DNA of 64,000 bases from Rickettsiales bacterium (GCA_024304995.1 JAMWZD010000003.1:124001-188000), one strand, 5' to 3'; numbered from the stretch's first letter, positions 1 through 7,729 are shown. Numbers and translations: made by a program. Notes: generated from the letters alone by a model not told the origin.

Positions 1-276
1 GCCGCAGACCGCGCCATTTTCGTCGATCAGGCACAATCCATCAATCTGTTCCTGCCAGCAGATGTGAGCAAGCGCGATCTGCATTTGCTACATTTCAAGG
101 CATGGAAAAAGGGCGTGAAATCGCTCTATTATTGCCGTTCAACGTCATTGCAGCGCTCGGAGAAAGTGAGCAATGCGGCGATGCCTTCTTTGCAGATGGA
201 GATGTCTTTGGTGAAGGGCAACCAGCCAGCCGTGCAGGCGGATAATAATTATGAAGAGTGTTTGGCGTGCCAGTAG
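1..276 (+). CDS. nrdA: Ribonucleoside-diphosphate reductase alpha subunit, C-terminal end (partial)
   Basis: Open from the first base of the window in frame 1, so only the last 91 residues are visible. The segment reads QSINLF, then HLLHFKAWKKGVKSLYYCRS, and ends in ECLACQ. This is the typical C-terminus of class Ia ribonucleotide reductase large subunits: the YY pair belongs to the radical transfer path, and the final CxxC reduces the active-site disulfide. It makes deoxynucleotides together with the beta subunit, whose gene lies about 1.6 kb downstream on the same strand. The two genes are normally adjacent; here an accessory gene, a repeat cluster and a small nuclease gene separate them. 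Identification is firm, but the upstream part is not visible. Confidence 0.93.
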   Translation, partial: AADRAIFVDQAQSINLFLPADVSKRDLHLLHFKAWKKGVKSLYYCRSTSLQRSEKVSNAAMPSLQMEMSLVKGNQPAVQADNNYEECLACQ

Positions 277-308
277 GAGATTTTCAAAACAGGTTTTGAA
301 AATTAGTT

Positions 309-857
309 ATGGAATATATAAACTTTATAAATTGGGAAATAGTAACTTCTTTAGTTACAGCATTTTCAACACTTGCTTTGTTTGGCGCAACTATAGCTTT
401 GGTTATTTATACGAAAAAAATGGCTTCTGCTGCTTCTTACTCTGATGTAACCGTTACTATAGAACCAAATAATTGGGCGATTCCTTTTTTGAATATTAAT
501 GTAATGAATACTGGAACTGTTGAGGCTTACGATGTTTCTGTAAGTATAGAAGGAATTGATAATCTCCATGTTGGAGAGAAACTTCCTTTACAAAAAATAA
601 GCTTACTAGCCCCTAATCAGATTTTAACAAGCGGTTTTGCAGATTATAGAAAACTTGAAAATAAAGAAATTGATTTGTCTGTCAAATGGAGTTCAAAGCC
701 AAAATCGGCAAAATTTTTCATTAAACAATATAGTTATGATTTGAATGACTATTCTGCTTTTAGTCCTATGACAGAGTCAAATCATCCGATAACTAAGATT
801 GCAAAAGAGTTACATGATATGAACATTAATATTAAAAAGTTTCAAAATAAAAGATGA
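309..857 (+). CDS. Hypothetical membrane-anchored protein, AT-rich
   Basis: 182 residues, not recognised. A single hydrophobic helix lies near residues 10-35 (VTSLVTAFSTLALFGATIAL), followed by a positively charged KK and a soluble domain rich in beta-type sequence (NVMNTGTVEAYDVSVSIEG) that resembles an Ig-like or DUF-type fold. It would sit in the inner membrane with the C-terminal domain on one side. The gene is clearly more AT-rich than nrdA and nrdB, with many AAA, AAT and ATA codons. It has no obvious Shine-Dalgarno sequence and sits between two genes that are normally paired. I infer recent acquisition into the nrdA-nrdB gap. Function unknown. Confidence 0.6.
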   Translation: MEYINFINWEIVTSLVTAFSTLALFGATIALVIYTKKMASAASYSDVTVTIEPNNWAIPFLNINVMNTGTVEAYDVSVSIEGIDNLHVGEKLPLQKISLLAPNQILTSGFADYRKLENKEIDLSVKWSSKPKSAKFFIKQYSYDLNDYSAFSPMTESNHPITKIAKELHDMNINIKKFQNKR

Positions 858-887
858 TGTTCTTTTATATGTGTAAAGTTCAACAGG

Positions 888-1366
888 TATTTCGCTTCGC
901 TCAATATGATGGCGTTTGCCATCGTCATTCTGAACGCAGTGAAGAATCCATCTCTCCGCTTGCGCGAGCGGCTCTGGATGCTTCGGCGTTGCCTCAGCAT
1001 GACGGCGGCACTGTTGGGGTATGATGTGAATATGTGTATTACTATTTCAAAGTTTGACTGGATATTTCGCTTCGCTCAATATGGCGGCGCCCGCCATCGT
1101 CATTCTGAACGAAGTGAAGGATCCATGTCTCCGCTTGCGCGAGCAGCTCTGGATGCTTCGGCGTTGCCTCAGCATGACGGCGGCACGGTTGGGGGTGTGA
1201 TATGAATATGTGTATTACTATTTCAAAGTCTGACTGGATATTTCGCTTCGCTCAATATGACGGCGTTTGCCATTGTCATTCTGAACGTAGTGAAGAATCC
1301 ATCTCTCCACTTGCGCGAGCGGCTCTGGATGCTTCGGCGTTGCCTCAGCATGACGGTTGGAGGGTA
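888..1366 (+). repeat. Three tandem copies of a ~175 bp unit carrying a palindromic element
   Basis: Units start at about 888, 1063 and 1239 (periods 175 and 176); the third is truncated at the GIY-YIG gene. Each begins TATTTCGCTTCGCTCAATAT and contains an 82-bp palindromic core at 923-1004, 1098-1179 and 1274-1355. The core opens with GTCATTCTGAACG(N)AGTGA and closes with the inverted counterpart ending CAGCATGACG. Copies are near identical apart from scattered substitutions, so the duplication is fairly recent. An open frame across the region simply translates the repeat and is not a gene. This fills the gap between 857 and the next gene; I see no other gene in it. Confidence 0.9.
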
Positions 1367-1368
1367 TG

Positions 1369-1665
1369 ATGCATCATAAGCAACCTGCGACTTATATTAT
1401 GGCGAGTCAGCGTAATGGTACGTTATATATTGGTGTGACCAGCAATCTGGTGCAGCGAGTGTATCAGCATAAGCAGCATCTTGTTGCGAGTTTTACTAAG
1501 AAATATAATTGCATCTTGCTTGTATATTACAAGCTGGCAGAAACGATGGATGCTGCTATTGCTTATGAGAAAACACTGAAAGGCTGGAAGAGGGAGCGCA
1601 AACTTGCCTTGATTGAAGAATATAATCCTGCATGGCGGGATTTATGGGAGGAGATTGCGGTATGA
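1369..1665 (+). CDS. GIY-YIG nuclease family protein, small
   Basis: 98 residues. The N-terminus has the split GIY-YIG signature as TYIMASQRNGTLYIGVTSNL, followed by RVYQHKQ with the conserved Arg and His, then LVYYKLAE and a Glu in AIAYEKTLKGW. This is the single-domain YhbQ/UPF0213-like group of GIY-YIG endonucleases, common in Alphaproteobacteria and of uncertain role. I chose the ATG at 1369 because GGAGGG lies 5 bases upstream; ATG 1366 and TTG 1357 are in frame alternatives. The gene starts 14 bases after one palindromic element and another element begins 70 bases after its stop, so it is bracketed by the repeats. That arrangement suggests, but does not prove, a link between nuclease and repeat spread. 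Confidence 0.85.
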   Translation: MHHKQPATYIMASQRNGTLYIGVTSNLVQRVYQHKQHLVASFTKKYNCILLVYYKLAETMDAAIAYEKTLKGWKRERKLALIEEYNPAWRDLWEEIAV

Positions 1666-1700
1666 GTAACATATCGGAAGTTATAGATTGCCGCTCTGGA

Positions 1701-1817
1701 TATTTCGCTTCGCTCAATATGACGTGCCTCACCGCCGTCATTCTGAACGGAGTGAAGAATCCATCTCACCGCTTGCGCAAGCAGATCTGGATGCTTCGGC
1801 GTTGCCTCAGCATGACA
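1701..1817 (+). repeat. Fourth copy of the palindromic element, downstream of the GIY-YIG gene
   Basis: Begins with the same TATTTCGCTTCGCTCAATAT lead as the tandem units. The palindromic core runs from about 1736 to 1816 with closing arm CTCAGCATGAC. It sits between the GIY-YIG stop codon and nrdB. The flanking spacer (CACCGCCGTCATTC) differs from the tandem units, so this is a separate insertion or an older copy. Confidence 0.85.
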
Positions 1818-1866
1818 ACTATAACCACCAACAACAAACAACCAACCACCAACTAGAGAGAACATT

Positions 1867-2826
1867 ATGAGCTTACTAGACGCAAAACCAATTTACAAAC
1901 CCTTCGCCTACCCTTGGGCCTATGATGCGTGGCTGATGCAGCAGCGCATTCACTGGTTGCCAGAGGAAGTGCCTTTGGCGGATGATGTGAAGGACTGGAA
2001 ATTTAACATGACGGCGGATGAGAAGAATCTGCTGACGCAGATTTTCCGCTTTTTCACGCAGTCTGATATTGAAGTGAATAATTGCTATATGAAGCATTAT
2101 TCCAAAGTGTTCCAGCCAACTGAAGTGCAGATGATGCTGGCGGCATTTTCCAACATTGAAACAGTGCATATTGCAGCTTACAGCCATTTGCTGGATACGC
2201 TGGGGATGCCAGAGACGGAATATCAGGCGTTCATGTCTTATAAGGAGATGATGGATAAGTATGATTATATGCATACATTTGATGTGAACAGCAATGAGCA
2301 TATCGCGCAGACATTGGCAGCGTTTGGCGCGTTCACAGAAGGCTTGCAGCTTTTTGCTTCCTTCGCCATTCTGCTCAACTTCCAGCGTTTTGGCAAAATG
2401 AAAGGCATGGGACAGATTGTGGCATGGTCCGCGCGGGATGAGACGTTGCATACGCAGTCTATCATCAGCTTGTATCACACCTTCATTCAGGAAAATCCTG
2501 AAGTGAACACGGAAGCGCATAAGCAGGATTTGTATAAAATCTGTGATACGATCATTACGTTGGAAGATGCCTTTATTGATCTGGCATTCGGTGTATCGGA
2601 CATTGAAGGGCTGACAGCGGAAGATGTGAAACGCTATATCCGCTTTATTGGTGATCGCCGCCTGACACAACTTGGCTTGCAGCCAATGTATCATATTGGC
2701 AATAATCCTCTGCCGTGGATGGATGAAATCCTCAACGGTGTGGAGCATACGAATTTCTTTGAAAATCGTGTGACGGAATATTCCAAAGCATCGACCACAG
2801 GCACGTGGGATGAGGCGTTTATGTAA
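1867..2826 (+). CDS. nrdB: Ribonucleoside-diphosphate reductase beta subunit
   Basis: 319 residues, normal for the compact alphaproteobacterial R2 protein. It houses the di-iron centre and tyrosyl radical used by NrdA to make dNTPs in the cytoplasm. Visible ligands are D67 (TQSDIEV), E98 and H101 in ETVHIAAY, with the radical tyrosine at Y105. The second ligand set lies in GAFTEGLQLF and ARDETLHTQ. The ATG at 1867 follows AGAGAGAACATT, a usable ribosome binding site. A strong terminator follows 20 bases after the stop. The wide gap from nrdA suggests either a long transcript through the repeats or an independent promoter. Confidence 0.97.
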   Translation: MSLLDAKPIYKPFAYPWAYDAWLMQQRIHWLPEEVPLADDVKDWKFNMTADEKNLLTQIFRFFTQSDIEVNNCYMKHYSKVFQPTEVQMMLAAFSNIETVHIAAYSHLLDTLGMPETEYQAFMSYKEMMDKYDYMHTFDVNSNEHIAQTLAAFGAFTEGLQLFASFAILLNFQRFGKMKGMGQIVAWSARDETLHTQSIISLYHTFIQENPEVNTEAHKQDLYKICDTIITLEDAFIDLAFGVSDIEGLTAEDVKRYIRFIGDRRLTQLGLQPMYHIGNNPLPWMDEILNGVEHTNFFENRVTEYSKASTTGTWDEAFM

Positions 2827-2845
2827 TTTGGTGATAGTGCGCATG

Positions 2846-2877
2846 AAAGCCCGCAGCATTTGCTTGCGGGCTTTTTT
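2846..2877 (+). terminator. Rho-independent terminator after nrdB
   Basis: Stem AAGCCCGCA (2847-2855) pairs with TGCGGGCTT (2865-2873) around a 9-base loop, followed by a T run. It lies directly behind nrdB. Confidence 0.9.
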
Positions 2878-2903
2878 GTGAAATATGCGTCATGCGCATA
2901 AAT

Positions 2904-2936
2904 TGTCATCATCTCGCAATATTGGCGTGATACACT
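2904..2936 (+). promoter_or_regulatory. Putative degenerate Pho-box promoter of the 2943 gene
   Basis: TGTCATCATCT at 2904-2914 matches the second 11-mer of the better Pho box before 30643 (TGTCATCATTT). A further CGTCAT lies at 2889-2894, but the spacing is 15-16 bp rather than 11. A -10-like TACACT at 2931-2936 lies only 6 bases before the ATG at 2943, so the transcript may be leaderless. Weaker than the other Pho-box sites in this window. Confidence 0.35.
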
Positions 2937-2942
2937 AAAATT

Positions 2943-4403
2943 ATGAATCAGATTGTTGGACTTGCGAATATTAAAAGCTTTATTGATGATGCTTATGCTG
3001 ACTGGGGGTATGGAAATGCACCCGCAGGCGAGAAAGAACGCTTTGCCGATATGTCTGGCATTGAAAGCGCATATGGCCGCGCCAATTATGAATCTGGCAA
3101 CGGGCTGGTGTTTGGTACGTGGCAGGTGGCTGGCAATCTGGCACAAACCATGTTGGAACGGTTGGAAGGCGGAGACTATTCCAGCACGATTCCCAAAGAT
3201 GTGCAAACAGAGATGGCAGAAGAATATCGCGCTATATTAGCGCAGGAAGGCAGTCACAAAGCGGCATTGCAGAATCAGCGTGGCGGTTTAATTATGGCAA
3301 TGGCGATTCAGGCAGATAATAATAATACTCTGAAAAATAACGGGATAGACGCTCATGCCGTTGAAGATGCATTCCCTGACCATAAATTTGCGCTGACCTA
3401 TGTGAAGCATCAGTTGCCACCAAAAGAGGTGAAAGCGATTTATGCCGAGCTGGATGCGGTGCGCAAGGGCGAAAAAACGATGGAGCAGGCGCTGAGAACG
3501 GATATTAATTCGCTCGTGCCACTGAATATTCAGGCAAGTAACCCCTCCACTTATAATAAAAAGGTGGATAATCTGGGGCAGGTGCGTGTTGAAAATCTCG
3601 GCGAATTCCTGCAGCTTCTGGATAATAAGCAACAGCTGGAAGTGCGCACCGCAGCCGCGCAAACGGGTGTCACCATGCCAACTACAAATTCACTGGATTA
3701 TGTGATACGAGACATAGAATCCTTCAACCCTGAACTGGCTGAGAAATTGCGCAATGTGCAGCCATTCTTTGATGCACGCACCGAAGATCCAAAAGAACAG
3801 CAGCAAATTGCGGATGCGTTTAATGCGCTCACCGAGCAGACAAAAAAACTGTTTGAAGAGCAGGGGATTATCTATGATGAGAAATCGTCTATTATGGCAA
3901 CGCATATTGGAGCATATTCTGCAGCGGCGATTTTAAAAGCAGATGGTGAGACGCTATTATCTGATGTCAGCGTATCGTTTAAAGACGGTAAACAGCTTTC
4001 TGTAAACATGCAGAATGTGCAGGAATATGTGGATCAGTTAGAAACAATAGGCATTCAATCAGGCAAAAATGCAGAAGAAATGACGGTAGCAGATTTTAAA
4101 TCTCTCTCTGAGCGTCATCTGGAATATGTGAAACAGCAGGCAGATGAGGTGGTGCAGGAGCGCCAGAATGGCACACAAAGTGAAGAACAGTCACAGGAAT
4201 TTGATTTCTTTGCGGGTTTGCAGGAAGCAATGGGCCCTGAATTTGGTGCGCTGGTCGGCTTTGTTCTGTCTATAGCGTCACTAATTGGCAACGCTTTTGG
4301 GTTAGGCGGAGAAGAAATGCAGAGCGAAGACGTATCGCAGGATGACGTGGCTGCCAGCAACACATTAAGTAAAAATAAAGAAAATTCAAGTATTGTCATG
4401 TAA
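2943..4403 (+). CDS. Large hypothetical protein with lytic-transglycosylase-like N-terminus
   Basis: 486 residues, not assignable to a named family. Residues 38-62 read SGIESAYGR, then NGLVFGTWQVAG, reminiscent of the ES...GlmQ core of SLT/goose-type lysozymes, with E41 as a possible catalytic acid. The middle is Gln- and Glu-rich and mostly helical. A hydrophobic segment near residues 430-455 (PEFGALVGFVLSIASLIGNA) precedes a polar tail. There is no signal peptide. There is no visible Shine-Dalgarno sequence, and the -10-like element is almost at the ATG. A lysozyme-like domain in a protein without an export signal suggests holin-like or dedicated-secretion export, by inference. It groups by promoter and style with the genes at 4891, 25305, 30643, 31903 and 44659. 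Confidence 0.7.
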   Translation: MNQIVGLANIKSFIDDAYADWGYGNAPAGEKERFADMSGIESAYGRANYESGNGLVFGTWQVAGNLAQTMLERLEGGDYSSTIPKDVQTEMAEEYRAILAQEGSHKAALQNQRGGLIMAMAIQADNNNTLKNNGIDAHAVEDAFPDHKFALTYVKHQLPPKEVKAIYAELDAVRKGEKTMEQALRTDINSLVPLNIQASNPSTYNKKVDNLGQVRVENLGEFLQLLDNKQQLEVRTAAAQTGVTMPTTNSLDYVIRDIESFNPELAEKLRNVQPFFDARTEDPKEQQQIADAFNALTEQTKKLFEEQGIIYDEKSSIMATHIGAYSAAAILKADGETLLSDVSVSFKDGKQLSVNMQNVQEYVDQLETIGIQSGKNAEEMTVADFKSLSERHLEYVKQQADEVVQERQNGTQSEEQSQEFDFFAGLQEAMGPEFGALVGFVLSIASLIGNAFGLGGEEMQSEDVSQDDVAASNTLSKNKENSSIVM

Positions 4404-4406
4404 TGC

Positions 4407-4429
4407 TGTCACAAAACTGTAAAGAAAAT
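4407..4429 (+). promoter_or_regulatory. Pho-box-like direct repeat upstream of the Flp pilin gene
   Basis: TGTCACAAAAC (4408-4418) and TGTAAAGAAAA (4419-4429) are adjacent 11-mers with the TGT(C/A)A core of PhoB sites. They lie 14 bases upstream of a good sigma70 -35 element rather than overlapping it, so an activating role is less certain than at the other sites. Confidence 0.4.
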
Positions 4430-4443
4430 CGTGCGTTTTTTTC

Positions 4444-4472
4444 TTGCATATATCCCGCGTTATCCATACAAT
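4444..4472 (+). promoter_or_regulatory. Sigma70-type promoter of the Flp pilin gene
   Basis: TTGCAT (4444-4449), a 17-base spacer, then TACAAT (4467-4472). This predicts a transcript start near 4479 and a leader of about 50 bases before the pilin ATG. Confidence 0.65.
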
Positions 4473-4528
4473 AGAAATTAGCTGGGATACAGCGTAAACT
4501 TTAACCTTATTGAAAAGGAAACAAAACT

Positions 4529-4705
4529 ATGAAACATTTAAAAAATCTTCTGTCAGATGAGTCTGGTGTAACTGCAATTGAATATGGTCTGATTGCTGCA
4601 ATTATTGCAGTTGGTATCATTCTTGTACTGAATACTACAAGTGACAGCCTGGACAACACTTTCAACAGCGTATCTAGCGAGTTGAATTCTCAGTCTGGTA
4701 GTTAA
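4529..4705 (+). CDS. Flp family type IVb pilin
   Basis: 58 residues. A short basic leader MKHLKNLLSDESG is followed by the hallmark VTAIEYGLIAAIIAVGIIL: prepilin peptidase would cut near the Gly before VTAIEYG, and the hydrophobic helix forms the pilus core. A Ser/Asn-rich tail follows. An AAAAGGAAA ribosome binding site lies 8 bases before the ATG. It has its own promoter and two terminators, so it is a stand-alone, probably highly expressed unit. No tad/cpa assembly genes are in the window; they would have to be elsewhere for a tight-adherence pilus to form. Family assignment is secure. Confidence 0.9.
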   Translation: MKHLKNLLSDESGVTAIEYGLIAAIIAVGIILVLNTTSDSLDNTFNSVSSELNSQSGS

Positions 4706-4723
4706 TAGTATTATTAATTATAC

Positions 4724-4757
4724 AAAAAATGCGTCGTAATTCGGCGCATTTTTTTTG
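4724..4757 (+). terminator. Terminator after the Flp pilin gene
   Basis: AAAAAATGCG pairs with CGCATTTTTT across an 11-base loop that can extend the stem (GTCG/CGGC). The A- and T-flanked stem could work in both directions. Confidence 0.85.
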
Positions 4758-4766
4758 TCTTTTTAT

Positions 4767-4795
4767 AGCCATGCAATAATTGCATGGCTTTTTTA
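4767..4795 (+). terminator. Second terminator hairpin after the pilin gene
   Basis: AGCCATGCAA pairs perfectly with TTGCATGGCT around a short loop and is followed by TTTTT. Being the second of two hairpins, it isolates the pilin from the Pho-box gene downstream. Confidence 0.8.
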
Positions 4796-4808
4796 ATTGT
4801 GTTGATTT

Positions 4809-4843
4809 CGTCATAATAGTGTCACAAAGCTCTTATGTTATAT
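4809..4843 (+). promoter_or_regulatory. Putative Pho box and -10 of the 4891 gene
   Basis: Adjacent 11-mers CGTCATAATAG (4809-4819) and TGTCACAAAGC (4820-4830) match the PhoB consensus of two TGTCA-type repeats one helical turn apart. TTATAT at 4838-4843 lies 7 bases downstream, the usual place for the -10 of a PhoB-activated promoter that lacks a -35. A second candidate -10, TATAAT, lies at 4859-4864. Confidence 0.6.
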
Positions 4844-4890
4844 GCGGGTTAACTATGTTATAATCAGCTATAAAGAAATTATGTGATGAC

Positions 4891-6819
4891 ATGACACAGG
4901 ATATTCCACAGCAATATCAGCCACAATATGCTGAAAAACATCTTAAGGGTGATCCTTATGGATTGATTGAGCATGGTGACATGAACACGCCATCACATGG
5001 CGAAAAATCCCGCTCAATAGATATTGATGGCACAAAAGTGACCATCCCAACCAGCCGCTCTTCCGAGCTTGAAAGCTCACGCCAGACCAAAGTTACTGGA
5101 AATATTAATTCCACTCCAGGATATTTCCGCATCATGTCCCCGTTTTTAACAGTGCGATATGGTGTGAGTTCTGTGCTGGATACTATCATGAAATATGATG
5201 CTATTCGTGACTCTGACCCGCTTCAATCCACCAGAAAAGTGTTTAATGATGTATTGGGTCGCAAAACGCAGGATATGTCCATCACGCAAATGGTGCAGCG
5301 TCAGGTTGATGTGGTGCTGGATTCTGCTCAAAACGGTGTGATGACGAAAGAGGCGGAATCTATATTAGGGAAGACCTCAGGCGGACTTGGAAGACAGGAA
5401 CAAGCATTTGAAAACCTTCAGGATGAATTGGCAGGGCGCAAGCCAGTTTCTAGCAATAATAATCCGTTCACAAGAAGTGACCTGAAAAAAGATGTAACTG
5501 ATAATATTCGCGGTAAGGCGTTTGATGCGTCTATCGGGTTGGCGATGGCGGCGGCGACCACCTATTACACAAATCGTGTCTTAAAGGATATTGTTGAAAC
5601 TTATGCAGAAACCGTAGCTCACGAGCTTTATAAAGATCCTAAAGAAGTGAACGCCTGGGATGTTTTCCGTTCTGAAAATAAGATTGTCAAAGAAACCTGT
5701 AGCACATTTTTGGGTAAAACAGCATTTCGTTATGCGACCGATGCATTATCTTTCGGACGATTTGTTACTGATGCTCCATTCGTAAGAGATGCGGTGGCGA
5801 ATATTGAAATTCCGCTATTTAAAAATGTAACAGGAAAAGATGTACTGGACGCTATGCAGGGCATGAAGTTTGGTGATGCTGCAATGGGAATTAAAGGTTT
5901 AACGCTTCTTTCAGAAACGCAACGTAAGCATACATCTTTTTTCATTGACTTAACTGATCTGATTGATAACAAAATCAATCCGCAAAAAGGATTAGGTGAT
6001 CCCATTAATGCCTCTAATTTGCTGGACTTATATCAAAAATATGAATTGAATAACGATCCTGAAAAAGTGTTCTCAGATGCAACACGTCACGACACGCAGG
6101 ATGATGCAAAATGGCGTACTGCAAATGTTATCTTCTCCCGCATGGCGGAACTGATGAATGAAACCTATAAATATAAACATGGTTTCAACAAGGAACTGAC
6201 GGAAGAACAGCAGCTTGAAAAAGATGTATTAAGTTCAAAGCGTCATTTCGCGCTGCCTAAATTTATTTATCTGCTTGGAAATGACCTGATTGACCCAGGC
6301 AAGCCAGAGCAGACACTGGCATATGCCGAGGTGGCGAATAGCTGGTCTATTCAGGACGTAAAAATTCTGCGTCATGAGATTGAGGTGAAAGGCACACCGT
6401 TGCACGTTGCGCTGCAAAGCCACCCAGTGGATATTGAAGCAACGCTTGGAAACCGAACCCCACCAGAATTGGTGCAGGTCAGCCGTCTGGCACGTATGGT
6501 GGATCAGGCACTGGTTGAAGAGGGCATCTCAAAAGACCCAGAGTTCAAAGAACTGCACAAAGAGATTATTGACAAGCAGCGTGCTGAGATGCAGAAGAAC
6601 AACGCTACGAAGAAAGACCTGCCGAATTTCTTCCCTGCTCGTGGTGAATCTTTCAGCCACGGAAATGAAAATAACATTGCCAGTCTTGAAAGCGCATTTG
6701 CAAAAGACGTGGATATTGCCACTGTTCCGAAGCAGGAAATTCCAGATACACAGGTGCGCGATGCCCAGCAGCAGAACAAAATGCTTGAACGTCAGGAAGC
6801 GGAACTGCTTAAGCGTTAA
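4891..6819 (+). CDS. Large hypothetical protein in the putative Pho-regulated set
   Basis: 642 residues, not recognised. It has a polar N-terminus (residues 1-75), then a mostly alpha-helical body with a weak hydrophobic stretch near 210-225 (FDASIGLAMAAATTYYT) and a Gln/Lys/Glu-rich C-terminal tail. There is no signal peptide and no catalytic motif I can name. The start at 4891 has a poor ribosome binding site (GTGATGAC); the upstream sequence carries the Pho-box promoter. The last 11 bases overlap the convergent aldolase gene. In composition and general style it resembles the 594-residue protein at 42875-44659, which also has a Pho box; any homology between them needs an alignment. Confidence 0.7.
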   Translation: MTQDIPQQYQPQYAEKHLKGDPYGLIEHGDMNTPSHGEKSRSIDIDGTKVTIPTSRSSELESSRQTKVTGNINSTPGYFRIMSPFLTVRYGVSSVLDTIMKYDAIRDSDPLQSTRKVFNDVLGRKTQDMSITQMVQRQVDVVLDSAQNGVMTKEAESILGKTSGGLGRQEQAFENLQDELAGRKPVSSNNNPFTRSDLKKDVTDNIRGKAFDASIGLAMAAATTYYTNRVLKDIVETYAETVAHELYKDPKEVNAWDVFRSENKIVKETCSTFLGKTAFRYATDALSFGRFVTDAPFVRDAVANIEIPLFKNVTGKDVLDAMQGMKFGDAAMGIKGLTLLSETQRKHTSFFIDLTDLIDNKINPQKGLGDPINASNLLDLYQKYELNNDPEKVFSDATRHDTQDDAKWRTANVIFSRMAELMNETYKYKHGFNKELTEEQQLEKDVLSSKRHFALPKFIYLLGNDLIDPGKPEQTLAYAEVANSWSIQDVKILRHEIEVKGTPLHVALQSHPVDIEATLGNRTPPELVQVSRLARMVDQALVEEGISKDPEFKELHKEIIDKQRAEMQKNNATKKDLPNFFPARGESFSHGNENNIASLESAFAKDVDIATVPKQEIPDTQVRDAQQQNKMLERQEAELLKR

Positions 6820-7729
6820 GATAAATATCAGTAATTTGCTTTAACAGCGCAATCGCCTCATCATAAGGGCGCTGGAAGGCATTGCGCCCCAGAATAGAGC
6901 CATCTCCACCCCCTGCAACAATGTCACGCGCATCCTGCAATACTGCGTCTGCCCCTTTGGTTGCGCCGCCTGAGAAAATCACTAATCTTCGCCCTGCAAA
7001 ACAGGCTTGTTTCACATGCGCCACGCGGTCTTTCATCGCGTCTTTTGCAATATTCTGTTCTATATATACTTTTTTTGCTTCGGACTGTTCCAGATGCGCA
7101 TCTGGCAATTTTACCTTGATAATATGCGCGCCAAGCAAAGCTGCCATATGCGCAGCATAAGCGCAGACATCCAGCGCTGTTTCACCTGCCTTGCTTAAAT
7201 CCCCGCCGCGCGGATATGACCAGATGATGACTGCCAGACCAGCCGCTTTCGCTTCTTCGGAAAGTTCGCGGATTTCTTCATACATCGCGTAGGATTCTGC
7301 ACTGCCAGGATAAATCGTAAAGCCAATCGCGCTGCAGCCCAGTTGCAATGCATCCTGCACGGAAGCCGTGACTGCCTGCATTGGTTCTTCATCTTTTGGA
7401 AAAAGCGAGTTGGCGCTGTTCATTTTTAAGATGGTCGGAATGTCCCCCGCAAAGCTCTCAGCACTTGCCTGCAATGCACCCAGCGGCGCGGCATATCCGC
7501 TTAAACCTGCATCAATGGCGAGTTTAAAATGATAATGCGGATCATAGGCATCTGGGTTGCTGGCAAAACTGCGTGCAGGCCCATGTTCAAACCCCTGATC
7601 CACAGGCAGAATGACCATTTTTCCCGTGCCGCCAAGCACACCGTGATTTAAAAATCGTGCAAGATTGGTTTTGACGCCAACATTGTCTGAATGATAATGT
7701 GATAGAATCTCGCGAATTTTAGGGGTCAT
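6809..7729 (-). CDS. fbaB: Class I fructose-bisphosphate aldolase (DhnA/FbaB family)
   Basis: 306 residues from the ATG at 7729. It cleaves fructose 1,6-bisphosphate to glyceraldehyde 3-phosphate and dihydroxyacetone phosphate through a Schiff-base lysine, most likely the Lys in HIIKVKLPD. Other family landmarks are LPVDQGFEHGP, IIWSYPRGG, and the phosphate-binding FSGGATKG and GGGDGSILGRNAF. An in-frame ATG exists at 7768, but the promoter -10 lies on it (7760-7765), so the shorter start is preferred. The 3' end overlaps the convergent 4891 gene by 11 bases. This archaeal/bacterial type of class I aldolase can serve glycolysis or gluconeogenesis. Confidence 0.93.
   Translation of the reverse strand: MTPKIREILSHYHSDNVGVKTNLARFLNHGVLGGTGKMVILPVDQGFEHGPARSFASNPDAYDPHYHFKLAIDAGLSGYAAPLGALQASAESFAGDIPTILKMNSANSLFPKDEEPMQAVTASVQDALQLGCSAIGFTIYPGSAESYAMYEEIRELSEEAKAAGLAVIIWSYPRGGDLSKAGETALDVCAYAAHMAALLGAHIIKVKLPDAHLEQSEAKKVYIEQNIAKDAMKDRVAHVKQACFAGRRLVIFSGGATKGADAVLQDARDIVAGGGDGSILGRNAFQRPYDEAIALLKQITDIYLNA

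Noticed and set aside
906-1205. Forward open frame of 99 codons over the tandem repeats
   Set aside because: It is the translation of the palindromic repeat unit twice over, with no ribosome binding site and no protein-like composition.
888-1366. CRISPR array
   Set aside because: Repeat period is about 175 bp with near-identical spacers; only three units and no cas genes.
1876-2859. Long minus-strand open frame (327 codons) opposite nrdB
   Set aside because: Shadow of a well-conserved gene on the plus strand; Cys/His/Arg-rich translation without any motif.
2943-6819. Prophage remnant
   Set aside because: Lysozyme-like and large helical proteins invite the idea, but there is no integrase, capsid, terminase or tail gene here or near the similar genes.
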